This document shows, piece by piece, positions 1 to 6,841 of a stretch of DNA of 31,712 nt. The translations under genes and the position numbers were made by a program. The stretch lies in NCBI GenBank assembly GCA_964467785.1, contig CAYXVB010000022.1:1-31712 (forward strand), written 5' to 3'. The notes under the pieces are model-generated. The model searched no databases and was not told the origin of the DNA. It was given only the letters and a program-made list of their open reading frames with translations. Source of the DNA: CAYXVB01 sp964467785 (GTDB lineage Bacteria > Bdellovibrionota > UBA1018). Every line of letters begins with the position of its first letter. Within the stretch, counting starts at the first letter, position 1.

Positions 1-1
1 G

Positions 2-64
2 GACATTCGGGTATTGGGGATCAGTGCGATCGATTTTAACTCTAAAGCGAAGACCAAAAAATAA
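2..64 (+). CDS. C-terminal end of an unidentified gene (partial)
   Basis: Reading from base 2 gives an open 20-residue tail, DIRVLGISAIDFNSKAKTKK, that ends at TAA (62-64). The Lys-rich end looks like a normal protein C-terminus, and the stop codon coincides with the start of a long hairpin, as expected at a gene end. The fragment is too short to name a family. It could be a chance open frame, since the other two frames were not excluded by any homology. Confidence 0.35.
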   Translation, partial: DIRVLGISAIDFNSKAKTKK

Positions 65-100
65 CGCACCGTTTATTCATCGCGAATAAACGGTGCGTTA
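56..100 (-). terminator. Rho-independent terminator of the ligase/condensing-enzyme operon
   Basis: Bases 62-78 and 84-100 form a perfect 17-bp inverted repeat with a 5-base loop. Read on the minus strand the stem is followed by six T (the A-run at 56-61). It lies about 80 bases past the stop of the acyl-CoA ligase gene, so it should end that minus-strand transcript. The plus-strand side has no T-run, but the stem could also protect the 3' end of the plus-strand gene that stops at 64. Confidence 0.8.
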
Positions 101-182
101 GATAACGAATCCAAAATCAGAGTTCAACGCGTTACTCCGCCTACCTCGGCGAGACAGAGCGTAGGATCACCCTTCGCTCCGC

Positions 183-1700
183 TCAGGGTAGATCGATTAG
201 CGCTCGCTTGAGGATCTTGCCGCTGTCGCCTTTGGGCAGACTCTTGAGAATCCGCAGCTGCTTGGGCGTCTTGTACTTGGCGAGCTTGCCGAGGCAGAAG
301 CTAAAGAACTCCTCCTCGGTCATCGATTGGCCGGCATTCAAGGTGATGAAGGCCTTGCCCACTTCGCCCCATTTAGCGTCAGGAATCCCGATCACGGCCG
401 CTTCGTGGATCTTGGGATGGGTGCGGAGGAACTGCTCGATCTCGGCGGGATAAACGTTTTCGCCGCCGGATTTGTACATGTCCTTCTTGCGCCCGACGAC
501 GTAGTAGTAGCCCTCGGCGTCGCGACGGACCAGGTCACCGGTGTGCAGCCAACCGTCGACGATCGTGTGGGCGGTGGCTTCCGGATTTCGCCAGTAGCCG
601 GCGGAGCACATGTCGCCCTTGAGGACCAGCTCGCCGATCTGCTCGTCTCCAAGCTCCTTGCCGTCGTTGTCCACGACCTTGGCCTGGATGTAGAAGTTCG
701 GGAAGCCGATCGAGCCGATTTTCCGCAGCGAATCTTCCTGATTGAGCGAGAACACGTTCGGTCCGAACTCCGTCAGGCCGTAGCCTTGGCGAATCGGGAT
801 GCCCTTGTCTTCCCACGCGCGGATGAGATCGATCGGCATCGGCTCTCCGCCCACGATCGCATAGCGCACCGTCGAGAGCTTCGCCTTCGCGAAGCTCGGC
901 GAGCGGTACATCATGTCCATCATCGTCGGTACGCCAAAGAGGATGGTCAGGCCTTCCTGGTCCGCAAGCTGCAGAATGAGGTCCGGATCGAATTTTTTGA
1001 GCAGAATAGTGCGTGCGCCGCGATGGATGAACGGAGTCGTCAGCACGTTCCAGCCGCCCGTGTGGAAGAACGGCAGGAAGAGGGCCTGCACGTCGTTTTG
1101 CGTGATGTTCAGGCGAAGGGTCGTGTTGAGTGAGTTCCAGAAGAGCATCTTCTGCGTGATCAGCGCGCCCTTCGGCGCTCCCGTCGTGCCCGACGTGTAG
1201 ATGATCATCGACGGGTCCTCGTACTTCGAGCGGTACGGGAAATAGTCGGTCGGGTACTTCGGGGTGCGGACGCGGGATTTCAGGCTGTTGTCGCCGTCAA
1301 ACGGCAGGACGTGCGCCGGCTTGCTCCGGGCGTCGAGCTCCGCGATGACCGAGTCGAATTGCCGTTGATGGATCAGCAGCTTCGGCTCGGAGTCCTCGAT
1401 GATGTGGGCTACCTCGCGCGAGGTCAGGCGGAAGTTGATCGGAACGAGGATCGCGCCCAGCCGCTGGGTCGCGTAAAACAGGACAATGTATTCGAGCTCG
1501 TTAGTCGCCAGCACAGCGACGCGGTCGCCGTGACGGATTCCGAATTCCTCCTGGAGGCAACGCGCGAGCTGGTTGGCGTGGAGGTAGAGCTGGCCGTAAG
1601 TGATCTTTTCGCCGGTCTCCGCGTCTTGAAGCGCCACTCCCGCGGGGGAGTAGAGGTTCCATTGTTTGAGCCAGTCACATTCCATTTGATCAGGTGTCAT
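183..1700 (-). CDS. AMP-dependent acyl-CoA synthetase (fatty acid--CoA ligase family)
   Basis: This 505-residue adenylate-forming enzyme activates a carboxylic acid, most likely a fatty acid, through an acyl-AMP to a CoA (or ACP) thioester in the cytoplasm. Visible hallmarks are the P-loop-like YTSGTTGAPKG (168-178), GYGLTEFG, the WLHTGD motif and the C-terminal PKGDSGK segment, whose Lys495 is the usual adenylation lysine. Length and motif order match medium/long-chain acyl-CoA ligases. The ATG lies 11 bases inside the end of the upstream condensing-enzyme gene, with GAGGTGGGG just before it, so the two are translationally coupled. In a block that also has a KAS III-like enzyme, a reductase and hydrolases, it may load the starter acid or act like the beta-lactone synthetase OleC. 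That role is inference; the superfamily is certain. Confidence 0.92.
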   Translation of the reverse strand: MTPDQMECDWLKQWNLYSPAGVALQDAETGEKITYGQLYLHANQLARCLQEEFGIRHGDRVAVLATNELEYIVLFYATQRLGAILVPINFRLTSREVAHIIEDSEPKLLIHQRQFDSVIAELDARSKPAHVLPFDGDNSLKSRVRTPKYPTDYFPYRSKYEDPSMIIYTSGTTGAPKGALITQKMLFWNSLNTTLRLNITQNDVQALFLPFFHTGGWNVLTTPFIHRGARTILLKKFDPDLILQLADQEGLTILFGVPTMMDMMYRSPSFAKAKLSTVRYAIVGGEPMPIDLIRAWEDKGIPIRQGYGLTEFGPNVFSLNQEDSLRKIGSIGFPNFYIQAKVVDNDGKELGDEQIGELVLKGDMCSAGYWRNPEATAHTIVDGWLHTGDLVRRDAEGYYYVVGRKKDMYKSGGENVYPAEIEQFLRTHPKIHEAAVIGIPDAKWGEVGKAFITLNAGQSMTEEEFFSFCLGKLAKYKTPKQLRILKSLPKGDSGKILKRALIDLP

Positions 1701-2700
1701 ATCCCCACCTCAGAGCCATCGAAGCCATGGAGAGTCCGCCTCCGGAGCCGACCAAAACGATCAAGTCGCCCCGCTTGAGTTTGTGCTGCTTCACGGCATC
1801 GGCGATGGCCATGGGGATGCATCCGCTGCCGGTGTAGCCGTAACGGTCCATGATGTTGTAGGAGCGTGAATGATCCACTCCCAGTTTGTCCATCACCTCA
1901 TAGATGCTCTGGATGTTGATCTGGGTGATGAAGAAAAGCTTGGCGTCTTGAGGCGTGGCGCCGACGCGGTCGAGCACGACGTTGGCCAGGCGAGTCCACT
2001 CCGTGCCGTTGATCTCGAGCGGGATCTTCTTGGCGAAGTCGAGAAGGTGCCTCTTCTTGTCGAGCACGTCTTGCGAGAGCGGACGGTATGTGCCGCCGCC
2101 ATAGATGCCCATGTAGTCGTGGAACTGTCCATCGGTGTACATCTGCGACGACAGGACGCCGAGGTTCCGGTCGGCCGGATCGTCACTGGACTGCAGCACG
2201 ACGGCGCCGGCGCCGTCCGCGAAAAGGGAAGCGATCTTGTAGTCGTCCCAGTTGAGGTACTTGGTCATTCCGTAGGCGCCCACCACGAGGACGTTTTTAT
2301 AACGTGCGTCCGCCTTGATGTATTTCGAGGCGACATCCAGAGCGGTCACGAAGCCGGCGCAGGCCGCGTTCAGGTCGAAGGTGCCCGCGTTCCTCAGGCC
2401 CAGCTTGAATTGCACTACTGACGCGGTGGAGGGCGAGAGATAGTCGGGCGTGTCAGTGGCGACGATCAGGAGGTCCACCTGCTCGGGCGTGAGTCCCGCG
2501 TTCCGGAGCGCTTCGCGAGCGGCCGGCACGATCAAGTCCGAGGTCGCCTGATCCTCGGCCATGTAGTGGCGTTGGAAAATGTTGCGCTTGGTTCGGAGGA
2601 AAGTGTCGATGTCGACTTTGTACTTGTCGTTGAAGTACTGATTGTCAACGATCTTCTCCGGGGCATACATTCCCGTTCCGACGATTTTTGCGCATTTCAT
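1690..2700 (-). CDS. KAS III (FabH)-like condensing enzyme with altered catalytic triad
   Basis: This is a 336-residue thiolase-fold protein of normal FabH/OleA length. The N-terminus (KIVGTGMYAPEKIVDN) and the nucleophile segment DLNAACAGF with Cys114 are typical of KAS III. The C-terminal GSGGGLSMASMALRW matches the FabH end. The usual catalytic His (HQAN motif) is replaced by Thr in TQIN (259-262), and the usual Asn of the GNTS motif is Tyr289 in YGYTGSG. KAS III uses Cys-His-Asn for decarboxylative Claisen condensation, so this protein may transfer acyl groups without decarboxylation, condense by another route, or serve as a non-catalytic partner. It is first in the operon and overlaps the ligase gene by 11 bases. 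No strong ribosome site is seen; AGAGGA lies rather far upstream. Confidence 0.88.
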   Translation of the reverse strand: MKCAKIVGTGMYAPEKIVDNQYFNDKYKVDIDTFLRTKRNIFQRHYMAEDQATSDLIVPAAREALRNAGLTPEQVDLLIVATDTPDYLSPSTASVVQFKLGLRNAGTFDLNAACAGFVTALDVASKYIKADARYKNVLVVGAYGMTKYLNWDDYKIASLFADGAGAVVLQSSDDPADRNLGVLSSQMYTDGQFHDYMGIYGGGTYRPLSQDVLDKKRHLLDFAKKIPLEINGTEWTRLANVVLDRVGATPQDAKLFFITQINIQSIYEVMDKLGVDHSRSYNIMDRYGYTGSGCIPMAIADAVKQHKLKRGDLIVLVGSGGGLSMASMALRWGYDT

Positions 2701-2809
2701 AGGTGAATCTGTCTTAAATCCTCTTGACCCTGTGTTTCAATGTCTTTTTTGCAAGTGCATCATATTTGGAGTCTGCTGACATTGACTTCGCAATCCCCCG
2801 GGGCTAAAC
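2701..2809. promoter_or_regulatory. Divergent promoter region of the lipid block
   Basis: This 109-base spacer separates the two divergent arms, so it must hold both promoters. On the plus strand TTGACT (near 2784) with a 17-base spacer and TAAACA just before 2810 resembles a sigma70 promoter; that start point would favour the second ATG (2822) of the reductase gene. On the minus strand TTGAAA, 17 bases, TTAAGA is a weaker candidate. No clear dyad operator was found. The boxes are pattern matches only. Confidence 0.4.
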
Positions 2810-3571
2810 ATGGCCTCATCTATGGCAAACATTAAATACGATTTCAGCAACAAGGGCGTAGTTGTCACGGGTGGCGCGCAAGGCATCGGCTTTCAGATGG
2901 CTCGCGATTTTCTTGCCGCAGGCGCAAAAGTTTCGATCTGGGATTACTCGCAGGAAGCCTTGGACAAGGCAAAGCAGGAACTCGGCCAGTTCGGTGAGCG
3001 CGCGCACTTCGCGCAGGCCAACGTGACCCAGTTCGCGTCCTGCCAGGCTGCCGCTGGCTCGTTGCCATTCGCGCTGGACATCGTCGTCAATAACGCGGGC
3101 ATCACCCGCGACAAGTCTTTCGCCAAGATGACGACCGAAGAGTTCGAGGCCGTCATCGACACCAACTTGACCGGTCTTTTCAATGTGACCAAAAGCCTGT
3201 TCGAGAAGTTCAATTCGAACAGCGTCAGCAAACGTATTATCAATATTTCGAGTGTAGTAGCGCTTTACGGAAACTTCGGTCAGACGAATTACGTCGCCGC
3301 GAAGGCGGGCGTCATCGGCATGACTAAAACTTGGGCTCGTGAGCTCTCCAAAAAGGGCTTCACCTGCAACGCGATCGCGCCCGGCTTCATCAAGACGGCA
3401 ATGACCGCCAAGATGCCTCCGGAAGTCCTCAAGTCCATGTCGGACAAGGTTCCGGTGGGAAGGCTGGGCGAGACCTCGGATATTTCCAACGCCTGCATGT
3501 TCCTCGCGTCTGACGAGGCCGGATATATCAACGGCACCGTCATCAGCGTGGATGGCGCGCTGGTCCTTTAA
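2810..3571 (+). CDS. FabG-like short-chain dehydrogenase/reductase
   Basis: A classical SDR of 253 residues that probably reduces a 3-ketoacyl thioester with NAD(P)H. The Rossmann glycine motif TGGAQGIG is at 20-27 and NNAG at 94-97. The catalytic set is Asn119, Ser148, Tyr161 and Lys165 (YVAAK). The C-terminal SDEAGYINGTVISVDGAL is typical of FabG. Two in-frame ATGs (2810 and 2822) are possible starts and neither has a good Shine-Dalgarno; the second gives MANIKYDFSNKG, a more FabG-like beginning. It opens the plus-strand arm, divergent from the condensing enzyme and ligase. It is shorter than OleD (an extended SDR), so an ole-type role would need a substitution. An ordinary fatty-acid or hydroxyacid reductase is equally possible. 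Confidence 0.9.
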   Translation: MASSMANIKYDFSNKGVVVTGGAQGIGFQMARDFLAAGAKVSIWDYSQEALDKAKQELGQFGERAHFAQANVTQFASCQAAAGSLPFALDIVVNNAGITRDKSFAKMTTEEFEAVIDTNLTGLFNVTKSLFEKFNSNSVSKRIINISSVVALYGNFGQTNYVAAKAGVIGMTKTWARELSKKGFTCNAIAPGFIKTAMTAKMPPEVLKSMSDKVPVGRLGETSDISNACMFLASDEAGYINGTVISVDGALVL

Positions 3572-3655
3572 TTTAGCAGATATCGTGAGAGGAGGGTCCG
3601 GGTCCCGCGCCTCGGGCCCCACTTCCCAGGGTATCGAATCGGGAGGGGGTTCTCA

Positions 3656-4651
3656 ATGTTCAAGAAATCTTTCGGATGGCTCGTGACGGCTCTACTGGTT
3701 TGGTCGGCGCCGGTACAGGCGAAGTCCGGCTTCGTATCGATCGGAGAGGGGCAGCAGATCTATGTGGATCATCTGCCCGCCGCCCCTGGGCAGCGCACCT
3801 TGGTCATCCTAAATGGCCTGACTTACACGACCGAAAACTGGGATAAGATCATGCCGGGCCTCGTTGGCCACGGTTATGGCATTCTTCGTTATGACCCCAA
3901 GGGCATGGGGCGGACGCTCGACAAATACGGTGCGCCCGGCGTCAAGATCGCCATTGAGGCGCAAGCGGAAGATCTCAATCGCCTGCTCGATGTGTTGATG
4001 ATCCGTGGCAAAGTCGACCTGCTGGGCCTTTCCTACGGCGGCGGCCTCGCGATGGTTTACGCGTCCCGTTTCCCAGAGCGGGTTCAGACGATGATTCTCC
4101 AGGCGCCCTATGTCAAGCCAGTGGAAGGCCAGGATCGTTGGATCCGCGCTCAGATCGCTGCGACCCGCGTCATGTACCCGTTCAATCCGGCCTCAGATGA
4201 CGAGCTCTACGATTACTTCCTCCATCAGATCGTTTACTCGACCTATCCGCAGGCGGAGCCGATCGTCCTTCGTCGCCCTTACACACTTGAAGCCGTGTTT
4301 CGAATGGTCCAAGGTATCCGTAAGATCGACGCGACCCGTCTTGTGCAGCAATTCCCGGTGCAGTCGCTTCACCTCATGATTGCTGGCCGTGATCAATATA
4401 TCGGTCGTTCCGTGCATGATTCATTTTGGAACACGATTCCGCAATCAGTCAGGATGAGTCGCATCGTGGTCGCCGAATCCGAGCACAAGATTCCTGAGGC
4501 GACGCCGAAGTTTTCGGCAAGTTGGATCAACCTGATCATGGCGAATGACCCTCGCCTGGTCGGTGGGGCGGCCTTTGACGGAAGCGCCCGCACAGGCGTG
4601 GCTCAATCTGGCAAGGTCGAGATTAAGCTGTCCAAAGATCTGACCTGGTAA
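3656..4651 (+). CDS. Exported alpha/beta hydrolase
   Basis: The protein has 331 residues with an N-terminal signal peptide (FGWLVTALLVWSAPVQA, cleavage near residue 23), so it acts outside the cytoplasmic membrane. The alpha/beta-hydrolase core shows the oxyanion region LNGLTYTTENW, the nucleophile elbow GLSYGG, an acid in AGRDQYI and a His in SEHKIPE, so the Ser-Asp-His triad appears complete. The substrate cannot be read from sequence; an ester, thioester or lactone is plausible given the lipid-enzyme neighbours. GGGAGGGGG 8-10 bases before the ATG is a good ribosome site. The next gene follows after 15 bases, and no terminator separates this gene from the reductase 84 bases upstream, so the three form one transcription unit. 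Confidence 0.88.
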   Translation: MFKKSFGWLVTALLVWSAPVQAKSGFVSIGEGQQIYVDHLPAAPGQRTLVILNGLTYTTENWDKIMPGLVGHGYGILRYDPKGMGRTLDKYGAPGVKIAIEAQAEDLNRLLDVLMIRGKVDLLGLSYGGGLAMVYASRFPERVQTMILQAPYVKPVEGQDRWIRAQIAATRVMYPFNPASDDELYDYFLHQIVYSTYPQAEPIVLRRPYTLEAVFRMVQGIRKIDATRLVQQFPVQSLHLMIAGRDQYIGRSVHDSFWNTIPQSVRMSRIVVAESEHKIPEATPKFSASWINLIMANDPRLVGGAAFDGSARTGVAQSGKVEIKLSKDLTW

Positions 4652-4666
4652 GAAAGGAGCTTGATC

Positions 4667-5473
4667 ATGGCCATGTTTGAACGTCCTCAGTTTCGGATGC
4701 ATTACGAAATCATCCCCGGCGTCGTCGAGATGGACACGCTGCTGATTCACGGCAACCTCGCGTCAAACGTATGGTGGGAGCCGTCGATCGCGGTGTGGAA
4801 GTCCAAGGCGATGGAAAGGGGTGGCAAGCTGTCGGGCTCATTGATCGTGGCGGAGTGGCGGGGCTGCGGCGCAAGCAGCGGACCGGCGACCGAAGCAGAT
4901 TTGGAAATGCCTGTCTTGGCCGACGACTACGTCCAGTTGCTTCATCATCTCAAGATCCAGAAGGCGAACGTGATCGGCCACTCGACCGGCGGCTAGATCG
5001 CGTTGCTCGCGATGGCGCAGGAGCCCAATCTCTTCAACAAGGCTGTTTTGCTAGATCCGGCTTCTCCCAAGGGCATCACCCTGAGTCATGAGCTTCTGGC
5101 CGCGATGGAGGCGATGCGCACTAACCGCGAGCTTTGTTCGCAGGTCATGGCGTCGACGATCCAAGGATGTGAAACCGCTTCGCCGCTTTTTCATCGGTTC
5201 TTGGACTCGGCGATGGGTATGCATCCGATCAATTGGAAGGGAGTGACTTCCGTTTTGGGCCGTACCCGCCTCTTAGGTAAGATGGCTGCCGTGAATCATC
5301 CGATTCTGGTCCTGCACGGTGAGCAGGATGCAATTATCCCGCTTGCTGACTGTGAGGAGCTGGTCGCTGCTCTGAAGCACGGAAAGCTTCAAAGACTGTC
5401 GGGCCATGGACATTCGTGTAATGTCGAGGATCCTGCGAAGTTCGTCGATATCGCGACGAACTTCCTCAACTAA
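4667..5473 (+). pseudogene. Alpha/beta hydrolase interrupted by an in-frame TAG
   Basis: AAAGGAG (4653-4659) precedes the ATG at 4667. The frame gives a cytoplasmic alpha/beta hydrolase with LLIHGNLASN and the elbow GHSTGG. It then meets TAG at 4994-4996 and continues in the same frame as IALLAMAQEPN to a stop at 5473. The acid (GEQDAII) and His (GHGHSCNVED) lie after the TAG, so all three triad residues survive across the full 268-codon frame. Relatives often have an aromatic or other residue after STGG, and TGG to TAG is a single transition. Explanations are recent pseudogenisation, a sequencing error, or readthrough. Without readthrough only a 109-residue inactive fragment is made; reinitiation at 5012 would lack the nucleophile. 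The downstream half shows no other decay. Confidence 0.8.
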
Positions 5474-5502
5474 TTAAAAGCTGAAGACCGGAATACTCAA
5501 AA

Positions 5503-5557
5503 AGCGAGAATAATCCATATATGAATAATATGGATTATTCTCGCTGTTCTATTTTTT
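5503..5557 (+). terminator. Strong hairpin terminator after the hydrolase operon
   Basis: Bases 5503-5520 and 5528-5545 form a perfect 18-bp stem with a 7-base loop, followed on the plus strand by GTTCTATTTTTT. It lies 30 bases after the second hydrolase stop and closes the plus-strand arm of the lipid block. It mirrors the long perfect hairpin at 62-100 on the other side of the block. Confidence 0.88.
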
Positions 5558-5568
5558 GCTTATGGGTG

Positions 5569-5597
5569 TTGTGTGGACGCGAAATCTCGGTTAGGAT
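5569..5597 (+). promoter_or_regulatory. Possible sigma70 promoter of the XRE regulator
   Basis: TTGTGT (5569-5574) and TAGGAT (5592-5597) are separated by 17 bases, and lie between the upstream terminator and the regulator ATG at 5637. The -10 matches four of six consensus bases. A promoter is needed here because of the strong terminator upstream, but the exact boxes are a guess. Confidence 0.35.
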
Positions 5598-5636
5598 TTA
5601 GAGGAAGTGTAAATCTAGTACGAGGATAAAACTCCC

Positions 5637-5918
5637 ATGGCAAAAGCATCAAACAGCAATAAACGAATCTCTCTGGAAGAAATCTCCCACGTGATGAGAA
5701 CGGTCCGCAGGCATCTGGACTTGACCCAGATGTTTGTCGCGGAAAAGCTTGAGATTTCACAGGGTTCGCTTTCCAAGATGGAAAGTGGCAAGGCGGAGCC
5801 CTCGGCGCTTCAGTGGTTTTCTTTCTGTCAGTTGACCGGTCTTCCGATGGACGTCATGGTCCGTAATGACTTCAAACTCGACGCATTGAAACCCGCCCCT
5901 CGCGGCCGCAAACGCTGA
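5637..5918 (+). CDS. Small XRE-family helix-turn-helix regulator
   Basis: A 93-residue cytoplasmic DNA-binding protein. Residues about 15-75 are a Cro/C1-type five-helix HTH: MRTVRRHLDLTQMFVAEKLE, then ISQGSLSKMESGKAEPS, the recognition segment and the typical ESGK turn. There is no second domain for ligand binding or oligomerisation, only a short basic tail ending APRGRKR. GAGGA (5622-5626) stands 10 bases before the ATG. It has its own promoter region and a terminator directly after it, so it is a single-gene unit. It sits between the lipid block and the broken response regulator, which makes local regulation of either possible, but no operator was identified. Confidence 0.88.
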   Translation: MAKASNSNKRISLEEISHVMRTVRRHLDLTQMFVAEKLEISQGSLSKMESGKAEPSALQWFSFCQLTGLPMDVMVRNDFKLDALKPAPRGRKR

Positions 5919-5948
5919 GCGACCGTCTTTAGCAGCAATGGTGAACAC

Positions 5949-5983
5949 CAGGCTGGGAGCCGGTTGGCTCTCAGCCTGTTTTT
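5949..5983 (+). terminator. Rho-independent terminator of the XRE regulator gene
   Basis: CAGGCTGGGAGCC (5949-5961), loop GGTT, and GGCTCTCAGCCTG (5966-5978) form a 13-bp stem with one G-T pair, followed by TTTTT. The convergent response-regulator gene ends inside it (stop at 5971-5973), so its last residues are encoded by the hairpin. No T-run follows on the minus strand. Confidence 0.88.
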
Positions 5984-6708
5984 GTATTGGAAGTCGGGCC
6001 CGACGGTAGCTGTTGGTCGATCGGATGGAAAACGAGTCGGAAGTGGCTCGGTGCTTCAAAGAGGATCTCAACGAATAAGGTTCGAAGCTTCTTCCTCAAA
6101 TGGAAGAGGTGCACGTCGAGCGCTTTGGAAGTCACGTCCTCATCTGGCCAAACCTTTTTGATCAGGTCCTGGCGCGGTAAGAGGCCGCCCGCTTCGCGAA
6201 GCGACGAAAAAATGCGAAGCTCCGTCGCCGTCAGTCGGATCGGCTTGAGATTGCCGCGACGGATCTCAAGTTTCATCGCATCGAGATTGAATTCCGCTTT
6301 GCCCAACAAGCGCTCAAGCTTGATGAGTAGCTCATTGGACTTGAACGGCTTGGCCAATTAGTCTTCGGCGCCGAGATGAAACACGGAGCGGAGAGTCGGA
6401 AAGTCGTCTACTGAAGAGACAACGACAAAGGGAGCCTTGATCCTCTTCTCTTGCGTCGTTTGCTTCATCCATTCGATGAAATTCTCGTCTCCTAGTCGAA
6501 TATCGGCCAGGAGCGCGTCGGGCTGCGGCTCGTTTCTATCGAGCACCGCGACGAGTGCCACAAGATTGTGAAAAACCCGCACATCGTAAAGCGGATTCAG
6601 AAGATCATGAAAAGCGTCCGTGAGCGCGGTGTCATCTTCGAGCACCCAGACGGTTTTCTTTCTTGTGGAGGGAGTGGGGGCGGAGGATTTATAGCTGGAA
6701 TGTGTCAT
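5971..6708 (-). pseudogene. OmpR/PhoB-type response regulator interrupted by an in-frame TAA
   Basis: From the ATG at 6708 the frame encodes a receiver domain: acidic pair in VLEDD (22-26), phospho-acceptor Asp69 in LLADIRLG, and VVVSS for the Thr/Ser switch. At codon 117 (6358-6360) a TAA interrupts the segment GAED-stop-LAKPF. Receivers normally read D-Y-L-x-K-P-F here, so a Tyr codon has probably become TAA by one base change. The frame then continues with the switch Lys (AKPF) and a winged-helix output domain (LTATELRIFSSL, then DVHLFHLRKKL) to 5971. As read, only a 116-residue receiver lacking its last helix would be made, without DNA binding. A longer start (TTG, 6783) exists but adds only a non-conserved extension. 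No kinase gene is adjacent. Confidence 0.8.
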
Positions 6709-6841
6709 AAAGGTGGCTGGGGGCTGTCCACGAGTCCATTGGTCGATAGAGAGATTACAGCGTAGAACCAATTGAGCTATCAATCACTACAAATGCGCGC
6801 AAATTTAACGAAAAAAGAAGAGCAAGCCTAATAAAAACTAA

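Noticed and set aside
4994..6360. Stop-codon reassignment as the cause of the TAG and TAA interruptions
   Set aside because: The two codons differ, and both TAG and TAA end other genes normally here (for example TAA at 3571 and 4651, TAG at 6842), so a changed genetic code does not fit.
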